Positions 18,603 through 28,077 of a stretch of 64,000 bases of DNA are shown here, in pieces; the first letter of the stretch is position 1, and each line of letters begins with the position of its first letter. This DNA comes from Calothrix sp. PCC 6303. Its GTDB lineage: Bacteria; Cyanobacteriota; Cyanobacteriia; Cyanobacteriales; Nostocaceae. A program made the translations under genes and the position numbers. The DNA is taken from positions 558,001-622,000 of the forward strand of contig NC_019751.1 of NCBI RefSeq assembly GCF_000317435.1, written 5' to 3'. Below the pieces are notes generated by a model that had not been told where the DNA came from, ran no database searches, and saw only the letters and a program-made list of their open reading frames with translations.

Positions 18603-20114
18603 ATGCTTTGCGATTACCTGCAATTAATCCTGACTGCCCGTGTATACGATGTTGCCCAGGAAACACCCCTGGAAGTTGCACCAAGCTTATCAACACGCCT
18701 CAACAATCAGCTATTACTGAAACGCGAGGATATGCAATCAGTATTTTCCTTTAAGCTGCGTGGTGCTTATAACAAGATGGCGAACCTCACACCCGATCTG
18801 CTCAAACAGGGGGTAATCGCGGCTTCTGCGGGAAATCATGCCCAAGGTGTGGCGCTAGGTGCAAAAAAATTGGGAACCCGTGCAATTATTGTCATGCCTG
18901 TAACAACACCTCAACTCAAAGTAGATGCAGTGAAAGCACGGGGGGGTGAAGTGGTGTTACATGGGGATACTTACGATGATGCCTATGCTTATGCGCGGCA
19001 GTTGGAAGTTGAGAAGGGTTTGACATTTATTCACCCTTTTGATGACCCCGATGTTATCGCTGGGCAAGGTACAATTGCTATGGAAATTCTCCGCCAGTAT
19101 CAGCAACCAATTCACGCGATTTTTGTGGCGATTGGTGGTGGTGGCTTGATTTCGGGGATTGCAGCTTATGTTAAGCGCATCCGTCCAGAAATTAAAATTA
19201 TTGGGGTGGAACCTGTGGATGCGGATGCAATGCGTCAATCACTACAAGCTGGACATCGGGTACGGTTGCCCCAGGTGGGTTTGTTTGCTGATGGTGTGGC
19301 AGTGCGGGAGGTGGGGGAAGAGACTTTTCGCCTGTGTCAGCAGTATGTGGATGAGATTATTTTGGTGGATACTGATGCTACCTGTGCAGCAATTAAGGAT
19401 GTATTTGAAGATACTCGCTCCATTGTAGAGCCTGCTGGAGCATTAGCGATCGCAGGTGCGAAGCAATATGTGGAAAGAGAGGGAATTGAGGGAGAAACCT
19501 TGATTGCGATCGCATGTGGTGCCAACATGAACTTTGACCGTTTACGGTTTGTTGCCGAACGTGCCGAGTTTGGTGAACAGCGGGAAGCCATATTTGCGGT
19601 GAAAATTCCCGAAACACCGGGAAGTCTGCGTAAATTCGGCGAGTCTATTGGTAGACGGAACCTGACAGAGTTTAGCTACCGCATTGCAGATGAGCAAATT
19701 GCCCATATATTTGTCGGAGTGCAAATTCAAAACCGCGCCGAACGGTTGAAAATGGTAGAAGCATTTGAGGAGTGCGGTTTTAGTACAGTTGATCTAACTG
19801 AGGATGAACTGACTAAGCTACATTTAAGGCATATGGTGGGAGGGCGATCGCATCTCGCTCAGAATGAACTTCTTTATCGCTTTGAATTTCCCGAACGTCC
19901 TGGTGCTTTGATGAAGTTTGTTAGTTCTATGAGTCCCAATTGGAATATTAGTATGTTTCATTACCGTAACCATGGGGCAGATTACGGACGGATTGTCGTT
20001 GGAATGCAGGTTCCACCCCAGGAAATGGCAGAATGGCAAGCATTTTTAGACCAACTTGGTTATCAGTATTGGGATGAAAGTCACAACCCAGCTTATAAGT
20101 TATTTTTGGGATAA
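18603..20114 (+). CDS. ilvA: Threonine ammonia-lyase, biosynthetic
   Basis: This 503-residue PLP enzyme converts threonine to 2-oxobutanoate, the first step to isoleucine. The PLP lysine lies in SVFSFKLRGAYNKM (about residue 57), the glycine loop is GGGGLISGIA (about 178), and two ACT-like regulatory domains at about 330-410 and 420-503 (FPERPGALMKFV) are expected to bind isoleucine and valine. The start MLCDYLQLILTARVYDVAQETPLE matches the family. The last 22 bases overlap the convergent WD40-DnaJ gene. Confidence 0.95.
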   Translation: MLCDYLQLILTARVYDVAQETPLEVAPSLSTRLNNQLLLKREDMQSVFSFKLRGAYNKMANLTPDLLKQGVIAASAGNHAQGVALGAKKLGTRAIIVMPVTTPQLKVDAVKARGGEVVLHGDTYDDAYAYARQLEVEKGLTFIHPFDDPDVIAGQGTIAMEILRQYQQPIHAIFVAIGGGGLISGIAAYVKRIRPEIKIIGVEPVDADAMRQSLQAGHRVRLPQVGLFADGVAVREVGEETFRLCQQYVDEIILVDTDATCAAIKDVFEDTRSIVEPAGALAIAGAKQYVEREGIEGETLIAIACGANMNFDRLRFVAERAEFGEQREAIFAVKIPETPGSLRKFGESIGRRNLTEFSYRIADEQIAHIFVGVQIQNRAERLKMVEAFEECGFSTVDLTEDELTKLHLRHMVGGRSHLAQNELLYRFEFPERPGALMKFVSSMSPNWNISMFHYRNHGADYGRIVVGMQVPPQEMAEWQAFLDQLGYQYWDESHNPAYKLFLG

Positions 20115-21844
20115 AATTTCTGAAATTCTTGGTAAGCTTGATTTATTTTCTGCATGTAAATTTTGGCAGCATCAGAAGTATTTAAATCCGGATGAAACTG
20201 TTTTGCTAATTCTAGGTATGCTTGTTTAACTTGGGATTTGGAAGCTGTGATTTCAACTCCTAATATTTCCCACCATTTACCTGATGGAATGTCATTTTCA
20301 GTGTTGTTTTCCCAATCTTGCCTCTGATGCCAGATTTTGATAGTACCGTACTTTCCACCACTAATCAGGGTTTTACCATTTTTGCTAAAGACAACCGGGT
20401 TCATCCCTGGGAGAGTTTGGATTAATCTGCCACTTTCCAATTGCCACAGTTGAATTTGATTGTGGTTGGCGCTGGCTAATATTTTCCCATCAGAACTAAT
20501 TGCTAGGGATTTTATCGGAATTGAATTCTGGGTGAGGGTATTTAGTAGTTCTCCTGTTGGGAGGTGCCAAATTTTAATGGTGCAATCTGTACTACCACTA
20601 ATTAAGGTTTCCCCGTCAGGGCTAATTATAACAGCTTCAACTGCCGCTGAATGAGCATCAATTACTTTTGGTTTGGTAGGATGATCTAAGTTCCAAATTT
20701 TGATGGTTTTATCTGCACCACCGCTAACCAGGGTTTTTCCGTCTGGGGTAAAAGCAATTGCTAAAACTGCATCTTCATGTCCAATTAAAGCGCGTTTGAG
20801 TTCTCCTGTGTAACTTCCCCAAAGTTTGATTTTTTTGTCACTACCAGCACTTGCTAATATACCATTGCAGCTAAAAGCGATCGTATGAACAAATCCATCA
20901 TGACTATATGGTGAATTTAGCTGGAAGAAGGTACGAATAAATTTTTTGCTTTTTGGATGCCAAGTACTAATTGTACGGTCTATGCTACCAGAAGCGATAA
21001 AGCTACGCTTCGCTGACGCGAACGCGTTACCATCAGGACTAAAGGAAACCGATAAAATTGCTCCTGCTTGTCCTGTAAACATGTAAATCCATTCACCTGT
21101 TTCTAGGTTCCATAGTCTCACAGTCCGATCATCGCTACCGCTTGCGAATATCTTATCATCTGGACTAATAGCAATTGAGTTAACTCCTGCCGAATGTCCT
21201 TTAAGAATATGTAAACATTTCCAAGCTTCTGGTTTTTGTTTGTTTAAGGATGTTGTTTCGGAATTTTGCTTGATTTTTGGGATTTTATGCTGTAATTGTT
21301 CTAATTCTGCTTCTATTTCTAAGTTGGCAAATTTGCGGTTTAAGTCTTCACCTGATAAAAAATCTGTTAATTCTAATACTGCTGCATGGTAATTATCCAT
21401 ATCCAAAACTTTTGCTTCCATCCGCTGAAAAAGTTCTGTAGGTGTTTCCACATGCTGTGTTGTATCTAACATTTTGACGATACCATAAGCAGCTAAACCA
21501 AATATAGCCCCAATACCTGCCATTGGTATTGTTCCGATTCCAACAGCCAAACCGATTTTGGGTGCAACCAATCCGATACCTCCAATAGCTGTGGAAACAC
21601 TTGCACCACCTACCGCACCTATCCCCATCATGCCAAAACTGACGGCATCTGGTTGTAGAATAGTTTTGAAAGCACCGTATGTTGCTGTTCCCACGATTGC
21701 ACCAGCAGTCATCATAGAAAATGTAGAAATTCCCATCGCACCAAAACCACCAGCTATCCCCATTCCTCCAACTACAGAAGATATACCCGTACCTCCAAGG
21801 GTTCCTCCCACCACAAATACGCTTCCTGGTATAGATTTATTCAC
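20093..21844 (-). CDS. WD40-repeat protein with C-terminal J-domain
   Basis: The 583-residue protein has a Gly/Ala-rich hydrophobic N-terminus (about 1-125, several candidate membrane helices), a linker, seven WD40 blades (about 210-500, for example GHSAGVNSIAISPDDKIFASGSDDRTVRLWNLETG) and a C-terminal DnaJ domain (WWEILGVEITASKSQVKQAYLELAKQFHPD, His-Pro-Asp near residue 551). It would recruit an Hsp70 (DnaK) to clients bound by the beta-propeller at a membrane. One blade contains an extra AFASAKRSF segment encoded by a spacer-type repeat (20999-21027). Its 3' end overlaps ilvA by 22 bp. Confidence 0.88.
   Translation of the reverse strand: MNKSIPGSVFVVGGTLGGTGISSVVGGMGIAGGFGAMGISTFSMMTAGAIVGTATYGAFKTILQPDAVSFGMMGIGAVGGASVSTAIGGIGLVAPKIGLAVGIGTIPMAGIGAIFGLAAYGIVKMLDTTQHVETPTELFQRMEAKVLDMDNYHAAVLELTDFLSGEDLNRKFANLEIEAELEQLQHKIPKIKQNSETTSLNKQKPEAWKCLHILKGHSAGVNSIAISPDDKIFASGSDDRTVRLWNLETGEWIYMFTGQAGAILSVSFSPDGNAFASAKRSFIASGSIDRTISTWHPKSKKFIRTFFQLNSPYSHDGFVHTIAFSCNGILASAGSDKKIKLWGSYTGELKRALIGHEDAVLAIAFTPDGKTLVSGGADKTIKIWNLDHPTKPKVIDAHSAAVEAVIISPDGETLISGSTDCTIKIWHLPTGELLNTLTQNSIPIKSLAISSDGKILASANHNQIQLWQLESGRLIQTLPGMNPVVFSKNGKTLISGGKYGTIKIWHQRQDWENNTENDIPSGKWWEILGVEITASKSQVKQAYLELAKQFHPDLNTSDAAKIYMQKINQAYQEFQKFYPKNNL
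20999..21027. repeat. Spacer-type repeat inserted in frame in a WD40 blade
   Basis: AAGCTACGCTTCGCTGACGC followed by GAACGCG interrupts the normal SPDG-x-x-xASGSIDRT blade pattern, adding about 9 residues without breaking the frame. Similar GCTTCGCTGA sequences occur at about 100 and 51445. Confidence 0.6.
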
Positions 21845-22113
21845 AACTATTTATCTAAAGTCAGTTTATTCGGCTTTAATTGTATTTAGATTTTCTCTTT
21901 ATTGTCATCAACATTATCGGAATAATTCCTAATAAATCCGGTTTTTCCATTACTCAGTGTGATGATTGTTGATTTCACGATGAAAACCGAGTTTCTCTCA
22001 GACATGAGAAGTCGTGGACAAGCTGATTTTTCGGTGGGAGGATCAGGTTTTTGCGAGTTGACTCGCTTGTTTACCTCGAAGCTTACTATTTTTTTTTACT
22101 GTGTAAGTCCTGA

Positions 22114-22446
22114 TTAATTCTCCACTTCAATTTCTTTAATTTTTAATTCTTCCCCAGCAATTATATCTAATTCTTGGCTACCACAACCACATCTACCAAA
22201 GGGTTTTTCTAAAATAATATTTGCACCACATTTCCGACAAAGTGCCAAACCAGTTACTTCTTGAATTTCTAATTTTGCACCTTCCACAACTGTACCCTGG
22301 GAACAAATATCAAAGCAAAATCTAATTGCATCAGGTAAAATTACCGAAAGTTTACCTATTTCTAGCAAAACCCTTTGGACTTTTTTTTCTCCAGCATGTT
22401 CAGATACAATAGCAATAATATTTTGAGTAATACCTAATTCATGCAT
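22114..22446 (-). CDS. hypA: Hydrogenase maturation nickel metallochaperone HypA
   Basis: This 110-residue protein passes nickel to [NiFe]-hydrogenase large subunits, normally with HypB. The nickel ligand region MHELGIT with His2 is present, as is a zinc site (CRKCG and CGCGS; the second pair is C-x-C followed by GS, where CxxC is usual). It is the last gene of the hyp operon here. No hypB follows within the window: the next minus-strand gene is the WD40-DnaJ gene. Confidence 0.95.
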   Translation of the reverse strand: MHELGITQNIIAIVSEHAGEKKVQRVLLEIGKLSVILPDAIRFCFDICSQGTVVEGAKLEIQEVTGLALCRKCGANIILEKPFGRCGCGSQELDIIAGEELKIKEIEVEN

Positions 22447-22608
22447 ATATTAATGAGGGTTCAAAATTACACTTTGCAAACAGCTATTAGTATTAGGACT
22501 TACGCAAATAGCACATTTTTATTATAGGGTGTGTGACGCTTGAATAAATTTTGTACGTAGTTATAATACTTGTAGCGTCACGCACCATTCTTTTAACTGG
22601 TAACTGAT

Positions 22609-23697
22609 TTAACAAATCCTTGGTAATTGTTCTCCCACCAACATATCAATAATTCTTTCAGCACCAAAACTAGTTTTTAAAAATACTAGTCCCGAAGAAT
22701 CAATTACTTCACCAATAATTGCAGCATTTTTTCCCATACTGTGGGATTTCATAGCTGCTAAAACTGTATCAGCATTTTCCTGAGAAACAACTACAACTAA
22801 TTTTCCTTCGTTTGCCATATATAAGGGATCTAAACCTAAAATTTCACAAACACCTCTAACTTCTTCATTCACAGGAATTGATGACTCTGCTAAACAAATT
22901 CCTAAACCAGTAGCTAAAGAAAATTCATTTAAAACTGTTGCTAAACCACCCCTTGTAATGTCCCGCATTGCATGAACTTCTGGACACTCATCTAAAATAG
23001 TTTCAACTAAATGATTTAACGGTTGACAATCACTTTCAATGTTTGTTGCTAAAGCTAGTTCACCCCTAGCAACGAGAATAGCTGTCCCATGATTTCCCAA
23101 TTCTCCATTTACAATTAGCACATCACCCACTTTAATGTTCTGAGTAGAGACATTAATATGAGTAGGAATAACACCAATTCCGGCAGTATTAATAAATAAT
23201 TTATCCGCAGATCCGCGCTGGACAACTTTAGTGTCACCTGCAACAATTTTCACTCCAGCTTGATGTGCGGCAGTTTGCATACTAGCAACAACTTGGCGTA
23301 ATATATCTAGTGATAAACCTTCTTCTAAAATAAACCCGCAGGTTAGATACAAAGGTTTAGCACCACTCATTGCTAAATCATTGACTGTACCATTAATAGC
23401 TAAAGTTCCGATATCACCACCGGGGAAAAATAGAGGATCTACAACATAGGAATCAGTGGTAAAAGCAAGCTGATTTCCATATTGAGTTAAACTTGCTAAG
23501 TCTAAAGTTGCCTGATCTTCTAATTTAGCCAAAACCGGGTTATTAAATGCATTGATAAATATATCATTAATTAAGTCATGCATTGCCTTACCCCCGCTAC
23601 CATGTGCAAGGGTAATATATTGATCTCTAAATTTATCTTTGATAGGTGAATTGCGAGATGTTTTTGAGAAAGCTTGAAAAGTGGGTTTTTGTAACAT
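22609..23697 (-). CDS. hypE: Hydrogenase maturation protein HypE
   Basis: HypE (362 residues) dehydrates the carbamoyl group received from HypF on its C-terminal Cys to form the cyanide ligand. The protein ends in LPRIC, with the essential terminal Cys intact. The HGSGGKAMHDLI N-terminus and PurM/AIR-synthase-like ATP-binding regions (TDSYVVDPLFFPGGDIG; DITRGGLATVLNEF) are present. It appears functional. It lies 162 bp upstream of hypA. Confidence 0.96.
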   Translation of the reverse strand: MLQKPTFQAFSKTSRNSPIKDKFRDQYITLAHGSGGKAMHDLINDIFINAFNNPVLAKLEDQATLDLASLTQYGNQLAFTTDSYVVDPLFFPGGDIGTLAINGTVNDLAMSGAKPLYLTCGFILEEGLSLDILRQVVASMQTAAHQAGVKIVAGDTKVVQRGSADKLFINTAGIGVIPTHINVSTQNIKVGDVLIVNGELGNHGTAILVARGELALATNIESDCQPLNHLVETILDECPEVHAMRDITRGGLATVLNEFSLATGLGICLAESSIPVNEEVRGVCEILGLDPLYMANEGKLVVVVSQENADTVLAAMKSHSMGKNAAIIGEVIDSSGLVFLKTSFGAERIIDMLVGEQLPRIC

Positions 23698-23798
23698 TTT
23701 AGGGATATAAGTGTAGAGACAAAATTAAATTAAACACCTTTTTCAACATGTCTACCTGCATGTTTATCTATATGTAATTGACCACCAACTGCCCAATT

Positions 23799-23945
23799 TT
23801 ATCGTTCAAATTCATCAATATGAATTGTCACCCATTCTGCTTTTGTCCCCATTGTTGATACTAAAGCATCTGTAATCGCTTTAGCAATTTCGCGTTTTTT
23901 CTCAACAGAATGACCCTTCGCAATTTGCACTGTAATAAATGGCAT
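23799..23945 (-). CDS. 4-oxalocrotonate tautomerase-like small protein in the hyp operon
   Basis: This 48-residue ORF starts MPFITVQIAKGHSVEKKREI and ends WVTIHIDEFER. Pro1 after Met removal is the catalytic base of 4-OT tautomerases, and the length is close to the family's (about 60). A small tautomerase gene between hypD and hypE is a known feature of Nostoc-type hyp operons. Its role in maturation is unknown. Confidence 0.85.
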   Translation of the reverse strand: MPFITVQIAKGHSVEKKREIAKAITDALVSTMGTKAEWVTIHIDEFER

Positions 23946-23985
23946 AAATTTGACCTTGAAGTTAAGTAAATCAGAAAATATTTTT

Positions 23986-25128
23986 TCAATGGGATGTTAT
24001 GACTTCATCAAAAGATTTATTATTCTCTTGAGAAAATCGACTATATTTGTAATAAGCTGCACATGCACCTTCTGACGACACCATACAAGTACCTAGTGGG
24101 TTTTCTGGTGTACAAGCTGTAGCGAAAACTTTGCATTGCCATGGTTTTAAGACACCTTTGAGAATTTTCCCACATTGACATGCTTTATGATCAGGTACTT
24201 GAATATCGGGAATCACAAATTTAGATTCAGCATCGAAATTTGCATATTTAGTTCTAATTTTAAAACCTGAGTCTGGGATATCTCCCAATCCTCTCCATTC
24301 AAAGTTATCACGAACTTCAAAAACCTCTGCCATCGCATTCAAAGCAATTTGATTTCCAGTTGTTTCTACAACACGACTATATTGGTTTTCAACTTCGCAG
24401 CGTTTTTCTGTTAACTGCTGGATTAACATCCAAATTGATTGGAGAATATCTAAGGGTTCAAAACCAGAAACTACGATTGGCTTTTGATATTTTTGAGCAA
24501 TGAATTCATAGGGTTGACAACCAATTACCATACTAACGTGACCAGGACCAATAAATCCATCTAGCTGTAAATCAGGATCATTTAGTAAAGCTTTTAAAGC
24601 TGGAATTACTAATACGTGGTTACAGAACATACTGAAATTAGTTATATTTTCTGTAGCTGCTTGAAGGATTGTTAGTGCGGTGCTAGGTGCTGTAGTTTCA
24701 AATCCAATACAGAAGAAAATTACTTCTTTATTTGGATTTTCCTTCGCAATTTTTAAGCTATCAAGTGGAGAATAAACAACTCGAATATCAGCACCTTTGG
24801 CTTTAGCTTGCAATAAATTATTTCTCGAACCAGGTACACGCATCATGTCACCAAAAGTCGTAAAAATAACGTTTGGATATTGACTAATATTGATAGCTTT
24901 ATCTAATCTTCCCCTTGGCATTACACATACTGGACATCCAGGACCATGTATAAGTTCTATATTAGTAGGTAATATATTTTCAATCCCATATTTAAAGATT
25001 GAGTGGGTATGTCCACCACAAACTTCCATTATTTTAATTTTGCGTTCTAATTTATTAGATGTTTTTTGAATTTCTTTGAGGATAATTTCTGCTTTTGATG
25101 AGTCTCGATATTCATCTATATATTTCAT
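23986..25128 (-). CDS. hypD: Hydrogenase maturation iron-sulfur protein HypD
   Basis: HypD (380 residues) works with HypC as the scaffold for Fe(CN)2CO assembly. The conserved motifs are MEVCGGHTHSIFKYG, IHGPGCPVCVMP, the FCIGFETTAPSTA thioredoxin-like segment, and the C-terminal [4Fe-4S] cysteines (CQCGKILKGVLKPWQCKVF, GTCMVSSEGACAAYY). It is full length with no lesion seen. Its upstream spacer to hypC is unusually long (280 bp) and filled with repeats. Confidence 0.96.
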   Translation of the reverse strand: MKYIDEYRDSSKAEIILKEIQKTSNKLERKIKIMEVCGGHTHSIFKYGIENILPTNIELIHGPGCPVCVMPRGRLDKAINISQYPNVIFTTFGDMMRVPGSRNNLLQAKAKGADIRVVYSPLDSLKIAKENPNKEVIFFCIGFETTAPSTALTILQAATENITNFSMFCNHVLVIPALKALLNDPDLQLDGFIGPGHVSMVIGCQPYEFIAQKYQKPIVVSGFEPLDILQSIWMLIQQLTEKRCEVENQYSRVVETTGNQIALNAMAEVFEVRDNFEWRGLGDIPDSGFKIRTKYANFDAESKFVIPDIQVPDHKACQCGKILKGVLKPWQCKVFATACTPENPLGTCMVSSEGACAAYYKYSRFSQENNKSFDEVITSH

Positions 25129-25408
25129 AATATTTAAATATGATAATTAGAATAAACTTGCCTATTTTGAGAACTGTAGTTTGTAATCAAGATTGTGAGT
25201 AGGCGTAGCCAGCCCTACGAGCTTATGCTAGTCTACGACAAGCCGTTCAAAGTCTACCTTACGAAGACGCAAGCTACGCAATGACAAAACTCCATTTTTC
25301 ACCATGAATGAGGTTTAATGTTTCTACACAGAATATAGAAAGATGAGATCAACCGTAATTTGATAGGTTGTTTGCAGCGATAACAAAACCTAACATTAAC
25401 AAGATGTT
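25129..25408. repeat. Repeat-rich spacer between hypC and hypD
   Basis: It contains GTAGGCGTAGCCAGCCCTAC and related TCTACG/AAGACGC/AAGCTACGC segments (about 25199-25290) typical of cyanobacterial dispersed repeats. No gene is seen. Confidence 0.5.
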
Positions 25409-25672
25409 CTACTTATTTTGAGGATACGCTTGAAGTGCTGCAAGTTCCGCTAATAATTTCAAAGTTTCATCTGCTTCTGTTTGATTAATTCGATTCATCG
25501 CAAAACCAACATGAACTAATACCCAATCCCCAACACAAGATTCTACTGGATGTTCTGCATCAACGATACAAGCAATATTAATTTGGCGTTTAACTCCTCC
25601 TACATCTACAATTGCTAACTTATGATTGATGTTGCTGATTTCAACTATTTTTCCAGGAATTCCTAAACACAT
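25409..25672 (-). CDS. hypC: Hydrogenase maturation chaperone HypC
   Basis: This 87-residue chaperone begins MCLGIPGKIVEI with the essential Cys2, which carries the iron intermediate to HypD and then to the large subunit. The GDWVLVHVGFAMNRI segment of HypC/HupF proteins is present. It starts 19 bp after the hypF stop, so the two are co-transcribed. Confidence 0.95.
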   Translation of the reverse strand: MCLGIPGKIVEISNINHKLAIVDVGGVKRQINIACIVDAEHPVESCVGDWVLVHVGFAMNRINQTEADETLKLLAELAALQAYPQNK

Positions 25673-25691
25673 TTTTTATTAATTTACTTTC

Positions 25692-28046
25692 CTAATGAAT
25701 ACTTCTTGCCGCTGCAATCACAGCTTGCCCTAATGACAAACTACCGTCGTTACTTGGGATTAAACTATGAGTTAATACATGAATATTACTTTTTTTTAGA
25801 TGTTTAGTTACCTGTTGTAGTAAAATAGAATTTTGGAAAACACCTCCCGTCAGTGCGACTTGATTAATTGAGTAGCATTTGCGGAGATTTTCTATAACTT
25901 TGACTAACACCAAAATTAAAGTTTGATGAAATTTAGATGCTATCAATTTTGATGATTTAGATTGAGATAAATCTTTTAGTATATCCAACCACATCAAATC
26001 TAATTCGATTTCTTGAATACCATCTACTTGGGTAATAGAGAATCTATAGCTAGATATTTTGTCGTTATTTAAATAATTAATATCAACTAAAGACTCTAGT
26101 TCCATTGCAGCTTGTCCTTCATAGCTACATTCCTCTCGGCAGATACCAATTGCAGCGGCAACTGCATCAAATAATCGTCCTACAGAAGAAGCTAAAGGAG
26201 AGTTTATTTTTTTTAAAACTAATTCCCGCATCAAATCAAGTGGTTTATCTTCGAGAAATTTAAACAAATCTAAATCACCATATTCTTGTTTTAAATATTG
26301 CCAATTAAAATTAGATATTAAATGAGCATATAGACTACGCCAAGGCTGATAAATAGCTTTTTCTCCACCAATCATGGCAACTGATTTAAATTTAGCCAGT
26401 CGCTGAAATTGCTTGTAATCTGCTAGTAAGAATTCTCCACCCCAAAAGGTTCCATCATCTCCATAACCCAAACCATCAAGGGCAATTCCCAGAATAGGCG
26501 GAGTATCTAAAGGGATATTATTTTCTGCCATACAGGCAGCAATATGAGCATGATGATGTTGAATATTATAAGTAGGAATTTGGTTGTTAGTTGTGAAATC
26601 TTTGCCTAACTTTGTAGATAAATATTCTGGATGCTTGTCAAGCGCGATCGCACTTGGCGTACAATCGTATAAATCAAGGTATAAATCTAAGGTTTTTTGA
26701 TAGTTTTGGAAATTGTGATAATTGCTTAAGTCTCCTAGGTGTTGTGATAAAGTTGCTTTGCCATCACGCAACAAGCAAAAGGTATTTTTAAGTTCTCCAC
26801 CCATTGCCAAAATGTCAGGAGTTTTTTCAAAACCTAATGGTAGTTTGATTGATGTTGGTGTATATCCCCTTGCACGACGAATTATTCTAGGTTGAGAATC
26901 AACAACTCGAACTACAGAATCGTCAACATGATTGACAATTTCTCGGTTATGAAAGAGAAAATAATCGGCAATCCCAACTAACTTAGTTCTGGCTTCATTG
27001 TTATCAATACATTGAGGTTCATCAGAAATATTTCCACTTGTCATCACAACTGGACGATTCATTCTTTTAAAAATTAAGTGATGTAAGGGAGTATAAGGTA
27101 ACATGAAACCCCAATAATTTTGTTTTGGGGAAACAGATTCTGCAATTGGGTTAGATACTTCTGGTTTTTTCTTTTTTAGTAATACAATAGGTGCAGCCGG
27201 ACTTGTTAATAATTCTAGTTCCTGAATATTGGGAGTACAATATTCTTCAATAACTCTAATATCTCTTGCCATCAATGCAAAAGGTTTATCATATCTTCCC
27301 TTACGTTGCCGTAATTTTTGCACCGCAATATCATTTGTAGCATCACATGCTAAATGAAACCCACCAATACCCTTAATAGCAACTATTTCTCCCTTTTGCA
27401 GCAAAGTACAAACAGCATCAACATCATCCAACATGGAGAACATAGAAGCTGTCACAGGTTTACCGTCAGCACGTTCTAACCATGCTTTTGGTCCACAAAT
27501 ATGGCAAGCTATAGGTTGGGCATGAAAGCGACGATTTGTGACATCATCATATTCTCGACTACATTCTGGGCACATAGAAAATACACCCATACTCGTATTT
27601 TTACGATCATAGGGAATAGTGCGGATAATGCTAAAGCGGGGACCACAATGGGTACAATTGGTAAAAGGGTAGCGAAACCAACGACTAGAGGGGTCAAAAA
27701 TTTCACTTTGACATTGTGGACAGGTAGCAGCATCTGGAGTGATTTGGGTTTGATTTGCACCATCTACGCTGTCAGAAATCCGAAATCCATGATAGCGTGA
27801 AACTTCGATAGAGTCATTACGCGATCGCGTGATTGATTCTATTCTTGCTAAAAGGGGAGATTCTTGCTGTAACTGCCGAACAAATTGATCTAAAGAAGCA
27901 TCACTTCCTGCAACCCGAATCAGAACTCCTTCCCCATCATTGCAAATTTCACCACTTAAGCCAATATCCGTCGCAATCCGATATACTGTAGGACGAAACC
28001 CTACACCTTGAACTATACCTTTAACCCGAATTTCTTCTGTAGGCAT
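25692..28046 (-). CDS. hypF: Carbamoyltransferase HypF
   Basis: This 784-residue enzyme makes the carbamoyl donor for the cyanide ligands. It has an N-terminal acylphosphatase domain (VKGIVQGVGFRPTVYRIA), two zinc-finger-like regions (CPQC ... CTHCG; CPEC ... CHICG at about 105-185), a YrdC-like domain (LRQRKGRYDKPFALMARD) and a Kae1/HypF C-terminal domain (HHHAHIAACMAEN; GVFQNSILL). All blocks are present and uninterrupted. It begins 31 bp after the NHL gene. Confidence 0.97.
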   Translation of the reverse strand: MPTEEIRVKGIVQGVGFRPTVYRIATDIGLSGEICNDGEGVLIRVAGSDASLDQFVRQLQQESPLLARIESITRSRNDSIEVSRYHGFRISDSVDGANQTQITPDAATCPQCQSEIFDPSSRWFRYPFTNCTHCGPRFSIIRTIPYDRKNTSMGVFSMCPECSREYDDVTNRRFHAQPIACHICGPKAWLERADGKPVTASMFSMLDDVDAVCTLLQKGEIVAIKGIGGFHLACDATNDIAVQKLRQRKGRYDKPFALMARDIRVIEEYCTPNIQELELLTSPAAPIVLLKKKKPEVSNPIAESVSPKQNYWGFMLPYTPLHHLIFKRMNRPVVMTSGNISDEPQCIDNNEARTKLVGIADYFLFHNREIVNHVDDSVVRVVDSQPRIIRRARGYTPTSIKLPLGFEKTPDILAMGGELKNTFCLLRDGKATLSQHLGDLSNYHNFQNYQKTLDLYLDLYDCTPSAIALDKHPEYLSTKLGKDFTTNNQIPTYNIQHHHAHIAACMAENNIPLDTPPILGIALDGLGYGDDGTFWGGEFLLADYKQFQRLAKFKSVAMIGGEKAIYQPWRSLYAHLISNFNWQYLKQEYGDLDLFKFLEDKPLDLMRELVLKKINSPLASSVGRLFDAVAAAIGICREECSYEGQAAMELESLVDINYLNNDKISSYRFSITQVDGIQEIELDLMWLDILKDLSQSKSSKLIASKFHQTLILVLVKVIENLRKCYSINQVALTGGVFQNSILLQQVTKHLKKSNIHVLTHSLIPSNDGSLSLGQAVIAAARSIH

Positions 28047-28077
28047 GGGAAGTTAGTTAATTAATAGTTTTTAAAAA

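Noticed and set aside
21558-21932. 124-codon plus frame opposite the WD40-DnaJ gene N-terminus
   Set aside because: Its proline/isoleucine repeats are the complement of the Gly-rich coding strand.
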